Shown: positions 33,509-46,225, counted from the stretch's first letter. The stretch is DNA of 64,000 bases from Mesostigma viride (GCA_009746045.1 RPFO01000692.1:529640-593639), one strand, 5' to 3'. The notes: generated by a model from the sequence alone, not told the origin. Made by a program: numbers and translations.

Positions 33509-33792
33509 ATGGATGGATGGATGGATGGATGGATGGATGGATGGATGGATGGATGGATGGATGGATGGATGGATGGATGGATGGATGGATGGATGGATGG
33601 ATGGATGGATGGATGGATGGATGGATGGATGGATGGATGGATGGATGGATGGATGGATGGATGGATGGATGGTTGGTTGGTTGGTTGGTTGGTTGGTTGG
33701 TTGGTTGGTTGGTTGGTTGGTTGGTTGGTTGGTTGGTTGGTTGGTTGGTTGGTTGGTTGGTTGGTTGGTTGGTTGGTTGGTTGGGTGGGTGG
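33509..33792. repeat. Compound tetranucleotide microsatellite (ATGG)n then (GGTT)n
   Basis: About 41 atgg units run directly into about 28 ggtt units. It follows the cacggagtattaaccccgat module, which at 8,220 is followed by only a few ggat units, so the array probably expanded from that seed. Confidence 0.95.
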
Positions 33793-34192
33793 ATGGAACA
33801 CACATTCCTACTGGTCTATTCAATCTATTTCAAGTAGATGGGCCGGACCCTAGCGGTCACGCCCGGCATGCTTCCCTCGGGAGCAAGTACCCTTCTTCCC
33901 CACAGCAGGGTGTGTGTGGATAGTGTGTGTGTACAGCCGGCACAAACAAGGGGGCGGGGGGGGGGAACAGGGGTTGTCGCAAGTCGACGGGCGCAGCAGC
34001 GACAGTTAACCGATCGGTGATGCGCATACTGGTAGCGGAGCATGGCCCATTATTTTGCATAACCAGGAATCAGGACCGAGAGTACTACTGCAAGACAAGT
34101 AGTGCACTATGGGACATGGAGTGCACTGTACATGTTGGACCAGTAGTGCACAGAACAGGACTATCATGTCTATTGAACGTGACAATTACTTT

Positions 34193-37100
34193 TTAAGATT
34201 GGAACAACACACTATGGGATGAGAGGGATCGAGTACACTGAGAGATAGAGGAGAGTATGAGCATAGGATAGGAGTACACTGAGAGATAGAGGAGAGTATG
34301 AGCATAGGATAGGAGTACACTGAGAGATAGAGGAGAGTATGAGCATAGGATAGGAGTACACTGAGAGATAGAGGAGAGTATGAGCATAGGATAGGAGTAC
34401 ACTGAGAGATAGAGGAGAGTATGAGCATAGGATAGGAGTACACTGAGAGATAGAGGAGAGGGTGAGCATAGGATAGGAGTACACTGAAGGACAGGACAAA
34501 ATGCAGTGCGGGTTAGGAAAGAGACACCTAGGATGCCCACATAGACAGCACGGGGAAAGCCCATGACTCATACTGGTACAGCATTGTGGCGGGAGAATGC
34601 CACGAAGACGAGAACGTGGAACGAGCACGTCTCCAGGCATCATTGGAGGGAAGCAAGGTGGAATATGTGCATGGTTCATTGATCATGTGACGGTCCATAG
34701 ATCACACAACTACAAGAGTGCTGAGGCCAATGGCATCAGAATTCGAATCGTGTGCACATGTTGTACATACGGCCAGCCGGATGAGCAGGCTGTGCCTAGG
34801 GACGTAACTCGCTCGATACCCGCATGCAGGGCGGTCACATTACTTCATACACACATGTAAGGGACAAACCGGGCTTGGAGAGCCGTGCAAGGAATAGGGC
34901 GAGAAGGATGGCGTAGACGCACCAGGCTGAAGAAGCCGTGCAAGGAATAGGACGAGAAGAATGGAGTGGACGCACCAGGCTGAAGAAGCCGTGCAAGGAA
35001 TAGGGCGAGAAGAATGGAGTGGACGCACCAGGCTGAAGAAGCCGTGCAAGGAATAGGACGAGAAGGATGGAGTGGACGCACCAGGCTGAAGAAGCCGTGC
35101 AAGGAATAGGACGAGAAGAATGGAGTGGACGCACCAGGCTGAAGAAGCCGTGCAAGGAATAGGACGAGAAGGATGGAGTGGACGCACCAGGCTGAAGAAG
35201 CCGTGCAAGGAATAGGACGAGAAGGATGGAGTGGACGCACCAGGCTAAAGAAGGGAGCCGTGCAAGGAATAGGGCGAGAAGGATGGAGTGGACGCACCAG
35301 GCTGAAGAAGCCGTGCAAGGAATAGGGCGAGAAGGATGGCGTGGACGCACCAGGCTGAAGAAGCCGTGCAAGGAATAGGGCGAGAAGGATGGAGTGGACG
35401 CACCAGGCTAAAGAAGGGAGCCGTGCAAGGAATAGGACGAGAAGGATGGAGTGGACGCACCAGGCTGAAGAAGCCGTGCAAGGAATAGGACGAGAAGGAT
35501 GGAGTGGACGCACCAGGCTGAAGAAGCCGTGCAAGGAATAGGACGAGAAGGAAGGAGTGGACGCACCAGGCTGAAGAAGCCGTGCAAGGAATAGGGCGAG
35601 AAGAATGGAGTGGACGCACCAGGCTGAAGAAGCCGTGCAAGGAATAGGGCGAGAAGGATGGAGTGGACGCACCAGGCTGAAGAAGCCGTGCAAGGAATAG
35701 GACGAGAAGAATGGAGTGGACGCACCAGGCTGAAGAAGCCGTGCAAGGAATAGGACGAGAAGGATGGAGTGGACGCACCAGGCTGAAGAAGCCGTGCAAG
35801 GAATAGGACGAGAAGAATGGAGTGGACGCACCAGGCTGAAGAAGGGAGCCGTGCAAGGAATAGGGCGAGAAGAATGGAGTGGATGCACCAGGCTGAAGAA
35901 GGAAGCCGTGCAAGGAATAGGACGAGAAGGATGGAGTGGACGCACCAGGCTGAAGAAGCCGTGCAAGGAATAGGACGAGAAGAATGGAGTGGACGCATCA
36001 GGCTGAAGAAGCCGTGCAAGGAATAGGGCGAGAAGGATGGAGTGGACGCACCAGGCTGAAGAAGCCGTGCAAGGAATAGGGCGAGAAGAATGGAGTGGAC
36101 GCATCAGGCTGAAGAAGCCGTGCAAGGAATAGGGCGAGAAGGATGGAGTGGACGCACCAGGCTGAAGAAGCCGTGCAAGGAATAGGACGAGAAGGATGGA
36201 GTGGACGCACCAGGCTGAAGAAGGGAGCCGTGCAAGGAATAGGGCGAGAAGGATGGAGTGGACGCACCAGGCTGAAGAAGGGAGCCGTGCAAGGAATAGG
36301 ACGAGAAGGATGGAGTGGACGCACCAGGCTGAAGAAGCCGTGCAAGGAATAGGACGAGAAGGATGGAGTGGACGCACCAGGCTGAAGAAGGGAGCCGTGC
36401 AAGGAATAGGACGAGAAGGATGGAGCGGACGCACCAGGCTGAAGAAGCCGTGCAAGGAATAGGGCGAGAAGAATGGAGTGGACGCACCAGGCTAAAGAAG
36501 CCGTGCAAGGAATAGGACGAGAAGGATGGAGTGGACGCACCAGGCTGAAGAAGCCGTGAAAGGAATAGGACGAGAAGAATGGAGTGGACGCATCAGGCTG
36601 AAGAAGCCGTGCAAGGAATAGGGCGAGAAGGATGGAGTGGACGCACCAGGCTGAAGAAGCCGTGCAAGGAATAGGACGAGAAGGATGGAGTGGACGCACC
36701 AGGCTGAAGAAGGGAGCCGTGCAAGGAATAGGGCGAGAAGGATGGCGTAGACGGACCAGGCTGAAGAAGGGAGCCGTGCAAGGAATAGGACGAGAAGGAT
36801 GGCGTGGACGCACCAGGCTGAAGAAGCCGTGCAAGGAATAGGACGAGAAGAATGGAGTGGACGCATCAGGCTGAAGAAGCCGTGCAAGGAATAGGACGAG
36901 AAGGATGGAGTGGACGCACCAGGCTAAAGAAGGGAGCCGTGCAAGGAATAGGACGAGAAGGAAGGAGTGGACGCACCAGGCTGAAGAAGCCGTGCAAGGA
37001 ATAGGGCGAGAAGGATGGAGTGGACGCACCAGGCTGAAGAAGCCGTGCAAGGAATAGGACGAGAAGGATGGAGTGGACGCACCAGGCTAAAGAAGGGAGC

Positions 37101-40100
37101 CGTGCAAGGAATAGGACGAGAAGGATGGAGTGGACGCATCAGGCTGAAGAAGCCGTGCAAGGAATAGGGCGAGAAGGAAGGAGTGGACGCATCAGGCTGA
37201 AGAAGCCGTGCAAGGAATAGGGCGAGAAGGATGGAGTGGACGCACCAGGCTGAAGAAGCCGTGCAAGGAATAGGACGAGAAGGAAGGAGTGGACGCACCA
37301 GGCTGAAGAAGCCGTGCAAGGAATAGGACGAGAAGGATGGAGTGGACGCACCAGGCTGAAGAAGGGAGCCGTGCAAGGAATAGGACGAGAAGGATGGAGT
37401 GGACGCACCAGGCTGAAGAAGCCGTGCAAGGAATAGGACGAGAAGGATGGAGTGGACGCACCAGGCTAAAGAAGGGAGCCGTGCAAGGAATAGGACGAGA
37501 AGGATGGAGTGGACGCACCAGGCTGAAGAAGCCGTGCAAGGAATAGGACGAGTAGGATGGAGTGGACGCACCAGGCTGAAGAAGCCGTGCAAGGAATAGG
37601 ACGAGAAGGATGGAGTGGACGCACCAGGCTGAAGAAGCCGTGCAAGGAATAGGACGAGAAGGATGGAGTGGACGCACCAGGCTAAAGAAGCCGTGCAAGG
37701 AATAGGACGAGAAGGATGGAGTGGACGCACCAGGCTGAAGAAGGGAGCCGTGCAAGGAATAGGACGAGAAGGATGGAGTGGACGCACCAGGCTAAAGAAG
37801 CCGTGCAAGAACTGGAGCTCCCTCTTGCTGGCGTTGGCGCGCAGAAGCAGCCGCCGCATCTGGGGCACAAAACGGTCGCTAAATGTGTCGTCACCCGCGT
37901 TACCGCCAGCAATTCTGGCGCCTCCCTGTCTAGCAGGATCTTTACCGCCGCCCGTTTTGACACCGCCACTTTCACTGCCAGCACGATGGCTGGTTGCGCC
38001 CATGTCGTTTCTGCTTCCAACCGCGGCATCCACCGTACCAGCAGCCCGCTGGTACCCCCTGCCCTCAAACTCCTCTGGCGGCACATCACCACCAACGGTG
38101 TCCACACCACTAGCGTCTGCAACAGGGCCAAGGCGGCCAGGGCCGGCTTGAGCACGTGACGCCGCAGGTGTTGTGCCAGACGGGTTGCCTGCCGGGGGGC
38201 TGCCTGATGACGGCGTGCTAGGCCTCCCTGGCGTTGCTGTGCCTGCAGCGCTGCTGGCATCATTACCCGCCCACTGGATGAGGTCAGCAGAGGCGCTGAC
38301 GAGCTGGTCCCATCGCCGGATGACGGCGTCCACCTCAGCAAGTGTGGCTGAGCCTGCAAGGGGGTGGGGTGGACAAATCCGTGAGGCGAATAGGCACGCC
38401 CATAACTATTACTGCAGGGGGGTGGGGTGGTCACATCTGTGAGGGGAGTAGGCACGCCCATTACTAGGACTGCAGGGGGGTGGGGTGGGCACATCCGTGA
38501 GGGGAATAGGCACGCCCATTACAACGCACACTCGGCCTTCTTAAATATTGGCATGGCCTTCTTAAATATTGGCATGGCCTTCTTAAATATCGACTTCCAC
38601 ACCACACAAATAACAATTTATCACCCAAAAACCAATGGCTATCTATAGATCCTTGTTATATAGATTCATGGCTATCTATAGATCCTTGTTATAAAGATCC
38701 ATGGCTATCTATAGACCCTTGTCATATAGATCCATGGCTATCGTGCACAGGCGCACATGCCCACATGGAGGTGAGCCCAAGTGACATGTGTGCACCAGGG
38801 TGCACGGTGGGACAAGGCAAACAGAAGAAGCCGTGGCTCTTTTGCCCACCTGTACGACACAGCCAAAAATTAAGTCGTGTTTCAGAAACCCACCTGAAGG
38901 ACAAAGCAAAAAATTAACCAAATTGAGTTTCACGTGCCTACCTGGAAGGGACCGGTACGCCGCAGAGCGCGGGTGAGGGGCCATGGACCCTGGCAAGGCG
39001 GGCGCATTAGTGGGTCGCCCCACCTCATCCGCGTCCTCTGGCAGTGTCGCTCTGGCACCGTTGGCAGTGCTGATGGAGTCATGCGTGGTGGATAATTGCC
39101 GCAATGGCGGTGGCGGTGGTGGTGGCGGGGGGGACGCCACCCCTTCGTAGAGGCGAGACAGCGCGACGGCGCACGCCTGGCTCAGATCTGCCAAAGGGAG
39201 GGAGCCAGGGGCAATGCAGGGCAGGCTGGTGGATTCAAAAAATGGTTGGGCAGGCCAGCAGGCCAGCAGGCCAGCAGGCCAGCAGGCCAGCAGGCCAGCA
39301 GGCCAGCAGGCCAGCAGGCCAGCAGGCCAGCAGGCCAGCAGGCCAGCAGGCCAGCAGGCCAGCAGGCCAGCAGGCCAGCAGGCCAGCAGGCCAGCAGGCC
39401 AGCAGGCCAGCAGGCCAGCAGGCCAGCAGGCCAGCAGGCCAGCAGGCCAGCAGGCCAGCAGGCCAGCAGGCCAGCAGGCCAGCAGGCCAGCAGGCCAGCA
39501 GGCCAGCAGGCCAGCAGGCCAGCAGGCCAGCAGGCCAGCAGGCCAGCAGGCCAGCAGGCCAGCAGGCCAGCAGGCCAGCAGGCCAGCAGGCAGGTAGGCG
39601 GGCGGGCAGGTAGGCGGGCGGGCGGGCAGGCAAGCCGGCCAGCAGGCAGGTAGGCGGGCGGGCGGGCAGGCAAGCCGGCGGATCCGAAGGTGGGCAGGCG
39701 GGTGGGTAGGCCGGCAGTGTGGTGAGCACACGGGCAGGTGGCACTTCGCAGGGCCATCGCTCACGGCCTTTATCTCCCTTTCCGTCCAAGTGCTGGTATC
39801 ACCATTTATGGGCGCAACGGATCAGGTGAGGGAGCGTGACCCGCCCAGCCCAGCCGTGTGCGATAATCCTACTGCCTATAAGCATGCGATAGTCCACTAT
39901 GTAACAGCCATCAGTCAACTACATTACAGTAACCGGTCAACTGTGTGATAGCAATCGGTCAACCATGTTATAGCAATCGGTCAACCATGTTATAGCAATC
40001 GGTCAACCATGTTATAGCAATCGGTCAACCATGTTATAGCAATCGGTCAACCATGTTATAGCAATCGGTCAACCATGTTATAGCAATCGGTCAACCATGT

Positions 40101-43100
40101 TATAGCAATCGGTCAACCATATTATAGCAATCGGTCAACCATGTTATAGCAATCGGTCAACCATGTTCTAGCAATCGGTCAACCATGTTATAGCAATCGG
40201 TCAACCATGTTATAGCAATCGGTCAACCATGTTATAGCAATCGGTCAACCATGTTATAGCAATTGGTCAACCATGTTATAGCAATCGGTCAACCATGTTA
40301 TAGCAATTGGTCAACCATGTTATAGCAATTGGCCAGCTATGTGATAGCAATCGGTCAACTTACTCAAGCTGGGCTGCCACCTGCCGGTCGCAAGCTCGCA
40401 CACGTGGCTGCACATGGCCAGCTCCTCGGTGAGTAGGCCGATATCCTCGCGTCCGAACACTAGCTGCGTGGGGGGAGGGGAGGGGGGGGACATTACGCTG
40501 GTCATGAGGAGATATGTAATCATACACTACAAGATATCATAGAGGGATAAGGGAAGGGGGGACATTACGCAGGTCATGAGGAGATATGTAATCATACACT
40601 TCTAGATATCATAGAGGGATAAGGGAAGGGGGGACATTACGCAGGTCTCGAGGAGATATGTAATCATACACTACAAGATATCATAGAGGGATAAGGGAAG
40701 GGGGGACATAAGGTACGCGAGGCACGGAGGTGCTGCATTACCCGTTGGGTTAATTGGTTGGAAGGCATGGATGTGCACGGTGGCGTGTTTATGTAATGAC
40801 CCCAGTCATGACTTCAAAAGGTTGCTGCACACCTGCACAGTGTGACTTAACCACTGCACACTGGCACGCACTTCACACTACAACATACATGCACCCACTG
40901 CGAGTAGATTGCGCATGGCACGGGTTAGCCTTGCTACGAACTACGGAAGTCACTGTACACTGTAGCCTATAGCCACCCATTGAAATCTAGTCCCTGTACA
41001 CTAAAGCACTCGATCACCCACCGCAAGCGTTTGTCGCTCTGCTGCGCCCAACAGCGATGCTCTTTCGCCCCCTTCCTCTCCTCGCCCCTCCTCTTGCCCT
41101 TCCCCACGACCCCCTCCTCGCCCCGCTCGTTCCCCTCCCCCCTCTTGCTCTGGCGTCCGCGCAAGCTCCGCCAGCTGACGCACGTGCAGCGAGGGGAGCC
41201 GCCGCTGACCCACGCGACGGCTGAAGCCGACCGCCTGCCAGGTGGCACAAGGGGGGTGGGAGAAGGGGGCAGGGCGAAGGGGGCGGTATGTGTATTGGGG
41301 GCGGATGGGAGGATTGTGCGCATATGACCTCCAACCATAGGGGGCATGCGTTAAGAATCTCATAATGGCCTCGTGTGCTTATAGTATCTTCCCTATCGTG
41401 CAACCATAGGGGGCATGCGTTAAGAATCTCATAATGGCCTCATGTGCTTATAGTATCTACCCTATAGTGCAACCATAGGGGGCATGCGGTAAGAATCTCA
41501 TAATGGCCTCGTGTGCTTATAGTATCTTCCCTATCGTGCAACCATAGGGGGCATGCGGTAAGAATCTCATAATGGCCTCGTGTGCTTATAGTATCTTCCC
41601 TATCGTGCAACCACAGGGGGCATGCGTTAAGAATCTCATAATGGCCTCATGTGCTTATAGTATCTTCCCTATCGTGCAACCACAGGGGGCATGCGTTAAG
41701 AATCTCATAATGGCCTCATGTGCTTATAGTATCTTCCCTATCGTGCAACCATAGGGGGCATGCGGTAAGAATCTCATAATGGCCTCGTGTGCTTATAGTA
41801 TCTTCCCTATTGTGCAACCATAGGGGGCATGCGTTAAGAATCTCATCATGGCCTCATGTGCTTATAGTATCTTCCCTATAGTGCAACCATAGGGGGCATG
41901 CGGTAAGAATCTCATCATGGCATCGTGTGCTTATAGTATCTTCCCTATCGTGCAACCATAGGGGGCATGCGTTAAGAATCTCATAATGGCCTCATGTGCT
42001 TATAGTATCTTCCCTATCGTGCAACCATAGGGGGCATGCGTTAAGAATCTCATAATGGCCTCGTGTGCTTATAGTATCTTCCCTATCGTGCAACCATAGG
42101 GGGCATGCGTTAAGAATCTCATCATGGCCTCATGTGCTTATAGTATCTTCCCATAGTGCAACCATAGGGGGCATGCGTTAAGAATCTCATAATGGCCTCA
42201 TGTGCTTATAGTATCTTCCCTATCGTGCAACCATAGGGGGCATGCGTTAAGAATCTCATAATGGCCTCATGTGCTTATAGTATCTTCCCTATCGTGCAAC
42301 CATAGGGGGCATGCGTTAAGAATCTCATAATGGCCTCATGTGCTTATAGTATCTTCCCTATCGTGCAACCATAGGGGGCATGCGTTAAGAATCTCATAAT
42401 GGCCTCATGTGCTTATAGTATCTTCCCTATCGTGCAACCATAGGGGGCATGCGTTAAGAATCTCATAATGGCCTCATGTGCTTATAGTATCTTCCCTATC
42501 GTGCAACCATAGGGGGCATGCGTTAAGAATCTCATAATGGCCTCATGTGCTTATAGTATCTTCCCTATCGTGCAACCATAGGGGGCATGCGTTAAGAATC
42601 TCATCATGGCCTCATGTGCTTATAGTATCTTCCCTATCGTGCAACCATAGGGGGCATGCGTTAAGAATCTCATAATGGCCTCGTGTGCTTATAGTATCTT
42701 CCCTATCGTGCAACCATAGGGGGCATGCGTTAAGAATCTCATAATGGCCTCGTGTGCTTATAGTATCTTCCCTATCGTGCAACCATAGGGGGCATGCGTT
42801 AAGAATCTCATAATGGCCTCATGTGCTTATAGTATCTTCCCCATAGTGCAACCATAGGGGGCATGCGGTAAGAATCTCATAATGGCCTCATGTGCTTATA
42901 GTATCTTCCCTATCGTGCAACCATAGGGGGCATGCGTTAAGAATCTCATAATGGCCTCATGTGCTTATAGTATCTTCCCTATCGTGCAACCATAGGGGGC
43001 ATGCGTTAAGAATCTCATAATGGCCTCGTGTGCTTATAGTATCTTCCCTATCGTGCAACCACAGGGGCATGCGTTAAGAATCTCATAATGGCCTCATGTG

Positions 43101-45667
43101 CTTATAGTATCTTCCCTATCGTGCAACCACAGGGGGCATGCGTTAAGAATCTCATAATGGCCTCATGTGCTTATAGTATCTTCCCTATCGTGCAACCACA
43201 GGGGGCATGCGTTAAGAATCTCATAATGGCCTCGTGTGCTTATAGTATCTTCCCTATCGTGCAACCACAGGGGGCATGCGTTAAGAATCTCATAATGGCC
43301 TCATGTGCTTATAGTATCTTCCCTATCGTGCAACCACAGGGGGCATGCGTTAAGAATCTCATAATGGCCTCGTGTGCTTATAGTATCTTCCCCATAGTGC
43401 AACCATAGGGGGCATGCGTTAAGAATCTCATAATGGCCTCGTGTGCTTATAGTATCTTCCCTATCGTGCAACCACAGGGGGCATGCGTTAAGAATCTCAT
43501 AATGGCCTCATGTGCTTATAGTATCTTCCCTATCGTGCAACCATAGGGGGCATGCGTTAAGAATCTCATAATGGCCTCATGTGCTTATAGTATCTTCCCT
43601 ATCGTGCAACCACAGGGGGCATGCGTTAAGAATCTCATCATGGCCTCATGTGCTTATAGTATCTTCCCTATCGTGCAACCGGATCCCTCATGTGCTTTTA
43701 CTGGCATATAGTACACGTCTACAAGTGACTCATGGCAGCCTCATGGCAAGCAGGAAACCAGGGCCGGGACGGCCGATGAAGCCCTCCCTGTGTTGCAGCC
43801 GCACAGTGCTTCTGCATGGTCTACAAAGTTCCTCCATTCGATCATATTACATTCACAGCTCACCGCGGTTCATAGATACCCACCGCGTTGCAGTCGCGCA
43901 AGCCTCCATATGTGTCCCAAAGCCAGTGTTTCCCTTCCTATCTATAATGGTAGTATATTACCTGCTTACCACCTTGCACGGTGTTTCCCTTCCTATCTAT
44001 AATGGTAGTATCTTACCTGCTCACCACCTTGCAGTCGCACAGCGCCTCTGATTGTGTCCCGTCTTAGTAAGGTCTAGCAAGGTTTTCCCATTCTATACGT
44101 CAATAAGTTGCTCACCGCATTGCAGTCGCACAGCGCCTCTGCCAGTGAGGGCACCACGCGCACGCCCCGCAGCAGCTGCCACCCGACAGATGTCGCTGCG
44201 AACATGAACGCCTCCTCCGCCAGCACATCGCACGAGGGGTTCACCTGGGGGCGGGGAGCAGAGCAGGTCGGAGTGGGTGAGAGAGAACGGAAGGGGCGGG
44301 GGTGGCGAGGTACATGAGGCTGGCAGGGCAGGCATTAGCCAAAGTACACATCTTAGCTGCAATAGCTAACCTCAAACAAAGTTCCCGTGCGCACCATGCA
44401 AGGCCAGAGCATCTATAAGCAGAACCGGTCTCAGGAGCCTTGGGATAGGGCAGACAAAGCATGGGCATCGCGCCGGGGAGCTGCCACCCCCGCACGCATG
44501 TACACTTCTAGGGTTCCGAGTGTTTCGAGACAAGCGCGGCGTGTGAAACCCAGCGCACATACGCTTCAAGTGTTCAAGTGTTTGGAGACCAGTGTGGCGT
44601 GTGCAACCCAGTACGACCACTCACCACCCACAGGTTGCGGCACTCTGTCTTGTCAAGGGACGGGGCCGCCCCCGGGTATGCCAGCAAACGCACAGGCACG
44701 GCCGATGGGGTGTGGTGCCGATGCATGCCGCGGTGTGGGATGTGGTGGCACAGAGACCGTGGCAAGGGTGTGGCAAAGCGTGGCAAAGGGTGGCAATGCG
44801 TGGCAATGCATGGCAAAGGGTGGCAATGGGTGGCAATGCGTGGCAATGCATGGCAAAGGGTGGCAATGGGTGGCAATGCATGGCAATGCATGGCAAAGGG
44901 TGGCAAAGGGCGGCAATGCGTGGCAAGGGATGACAGGGTGTGGCATACCAACCGCAGGGAACCAACGCGCATGTTAGAACTTGCCAGGAAAAACCACACA
45001 GACACGAGGGGGTCGTCAGGATCAAGGGGTCTTGCCGAAGTCCAGGCGTTGCCAGATGCAAGGGTTGAGCGCCGATGCATGCATGCGGCGAGATGGACGA
45101 GGCCAGCCGCAACTTGCACACCGAAATGGGTAAGACCGAGAAGGGAATGCCTGCGGGTAGGTTACCGTTGAGAAAGTTACCAGGGCATGCCTGCTGGCCG
45201 GTGCCTGTTTCCCGAGAAGTCACTCGCCCAACGAAGGGATCACATCGCGACCACAATTGCGAATCGCCAGCCAGCCACGTGGCCCCAGGCCGCGTGACAT
45301 CCTAGAGGCCTGCTCGACTCTTCATCCACCAAACTACGCCGCTACAATACCGTTGTGCGAACCCTTCGCCGCGGTTGCCCCGCGACAACGTACCATGGTT
45401 TGCACAAAGCCTGGCCACGGCGCCAACGTTGCCGGGGCGCTGAGGTGACACCAAAACCACCCTGCACATGCTTAGAGCTCCGTTCGACAAATCAATGTCG
45501 GCGTCATTGGCCTCCCTGTGCGTGGCAGCTTGGCAGACAGGTGATGGAATGCGATGACGTCGCTTACATGTCCAAGCTTGCCGGACGGCTTTCGCGCCCA
45601 GCCCATCGAAGCCTAATTTCCGGCAAAATATGTCCGCAGAAGCTACGGAGGCAATCACATAAGCCAT
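34193..45667 (-). CDS. SpoU/TrmJ-like RNA 2'-O-methyltransferase (SPOUT fold), multi-exon
   Basis: Exons on -: E1 45,667-45,394; E2 44,244-44,116; E3 41,234-41,022; E4 40,463-40,364; E5 39,187-38,942; E6 38,353-37,788; possible last exon 34,237-34,193. E1 has a basic, transit-peptide-like start, then motif 1 VVLVSPQRPGNVGAVARLC. E2 has VNPSCDVLAEEAF and VPSLAEALCDCNA, and E3 VGFSRRVGQRRLP. E4 has motif 2 LVFGREDIGLLTEEL, and the E4/E5 join restores motif 3 PSLNLSQACAVALSRLYE. E6 ends with RRLLLRANASKRELQFL, like the TrmJ C-terminus. Proteins of this class methylate ribose in tRNA or rRNA using SAM bound in a trefoil knot; an organellar site is inferred. Low-complexity inserts (E3, E5, E6) make it about twice bacterial length. 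Phases E2-E6 agree. E1 (phase 1) to E2 (phase 0) does not, so a small exon for about seven residues is missing from my model. The last exon is uncertain. Confidence 0.85.
34229..34490 (-). repeat. 41-bp array, about 6-7 copies; each unit carries a splice-acceptor-like site on the minus strand
   Basis: Read on -, each unit contains ctctcctctatctctcag, a polypyrimidine tract plus CAG. The copy at the array's low-coordinate edge would serve a short terminal exon of the methyltransferase gene. Confidence 0.8.
34885..37812 (-). repeat. 53/57-bp minisatellite, about 54 copies, derived from the E6 splice junction
   Basis: On -, each unit holds cttgcacggcttcttcagc followed by ctg|gtgcgtcc, i.e. the end of methyltransferase exon 6 plus its GTGCGT donor. 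Some units have a four-base insertion (57 bp). Since 53 is not a multiple of three, one reading frame passes through all three phases of the unit; none has a stop in the common variant, which explains open frames of over 500 codons. Stops come from the ttctttag variant. If intron 6 were retained, the protein would gain about 290 repeat-encoded residues. Confidence 0.9.
38358..38525 (-). repeat. Three copies of the exon 6 splice acceptor region
   Basis: On -, the segment gtgcctattc..cacggat..ccaccccaccccc..tgcag occurs about three times. The last copy (38,354-38,375) is the real acceptor of exon 6; the others each give another caccccccctgcag-type site. Confidence 0.75.
38636..38745. repeat. 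Short tandem repeats in methyltransferase intron 5
   Basis: Three copies of atggctatctatagaycctt-like units of about 33 bp. Three copies of cttcttaaatattggcatgg lie just before, at 38,536-38,590. Confidence 0.8.
39247..39592. repeat. 8-bp array (CCAGCAGG), about 43 copies
   Basis: Perfect or nearly perfect octamer repeat in intron 4 of the methyltransferase, on the acceptor side. It degrades into gggcaggtaggcgggc units up to about 39,710. Long open frames on both strands (for example ACWPAGLL on -) are a by-product of the 24-base codon period. Confidence 0.95.
39935..40347 (-). repeat. 22-bp array at the donor side of intron 4, about 19 copies
   Basis: On - the unit is ttgaccgattgctataacat plus gg. 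The array starts five bases into the intron, immediately after the GTAA of the exon 4 donor (40,363-40,360). Confidence 0.9.
40484..40712. repeat. 72-bp array, three copies
   Basis: Units begin ggggggacattacgc and contain gaggagatatgtaatcatac; located in intron 3 close to the exon 4 acceptor. Confidence 0.85.
41332..43682. repeat. 69-bp minisatellite, about 34 copies
   Basis: Unit begins aaccatagggggcatgcg and includes aatctcataatggcctc and agtatcttccctatcgtgc. It fills most of methyltransferase intron 2. The unit is 23 codons long and some stretches stay open (MASCAYSIFPIVQP), but there is no sign of a gene. Confidence 0.95.
43790..44112 (-). repeat. Degenerate copies of the exon 2 3' end and donor
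   Basis: On -, the true junction gtgcgactgcaatgcg|gtgagc (44,131-44,110) is echoed as gtgcgactgcaag|gtggtgagc near 44,040-44,020, gtgcaag|gtggtaagc near 43,980-43,960, gcgactgcaacgcg|gtgggt near 43,900-43,880, and a weaker copy near 43,810. Confidence 0.75.
44265..45390. other. Methyltransferase intron 1 region with TGGCAATG repeats
   Basis: 44,755-44,945 is a run of short ggcaatgcatggcaaagggt-type units. A small exon joining motif 1 to VNPSC should lie here; I could not locate it. Confidence 0.5.
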
Positions 45668-46225
45668 GTAAAGGTTGCGCTAGATATCTTGGTCAGCTCA
45701 TAAGGGAGCGTCAGTCTCTAAGTGGTCACGAGCAGCTGCAGCTATTCCGGCAAACATTTCACCTGTGAGCCGCTTTTTCCCTTCAATGCAACGAAACGTT
45801 CCACGACATTGCCCTAACAGCAGCTGCGTAGAAGCCACAATGCCGATCAGCTGCTACCGGTATTAGGAACCATCCTCATTCGCTTGACTTTGTGCCTTCG
45901 GAATGTGGCATCACTTCCACTGCTTCGTATAGAACACACTACGAAAGAACGACAAAGGAGGCAGTTATTGCCACGTGGCAGGATCGGGGAACGCAAATGA
46001 TAGCATTAGGTCTGTGTCGCGACAATTTGCAGGACCCCGGTACACGTGGAGCCTAGGGCAGCACTGAGCCACACAGATACGAGGCCCTGACCAGGACCTC
46101 GCAGTCGCATCTCCAATGTTGACACCAAATTACTACCTCGATGGTGTAGAAACGACGGCTTTGTCTGACCTTCTAATGGCTGTATGAAGTCGCCTTCGTG
46201 ATTCGGCTTCTCATACGTCGGCACC
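45668..46225. promoter_or_regulatory. Likely bidirectional promoter region
   Basis: About 560 bp separate the methyltransferase ATG (45,667, -) from the first candidate ATG of the transaminase (46,226, +). I see no clear TATA box. The call rests on divergent gene arrangement only. Confidence 0.35.

Noticed and set aside
39182-39764. Leu/Cys/Trp/Pro-rich membrane-like proteins on the minus strand
   Set aside because: Product of the CCAGCAGG octamer; only the part below 39,187 is a supported exon (methyltransferase exon 5).
41332-43682. CRISPR-like array of regularly spaced repeats
   Set aside because: Units are contiguous 69-bp copies without unique spacers, there are no cas genes, and the region is a eukaryotic intron.
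44621-45256. Minus-strand frame with KLRLAS as the missing methyltransferase micro-exon
   Set aside because: No GT donor follows KLRL in a phase that joins VNPSC, so I did not include it.
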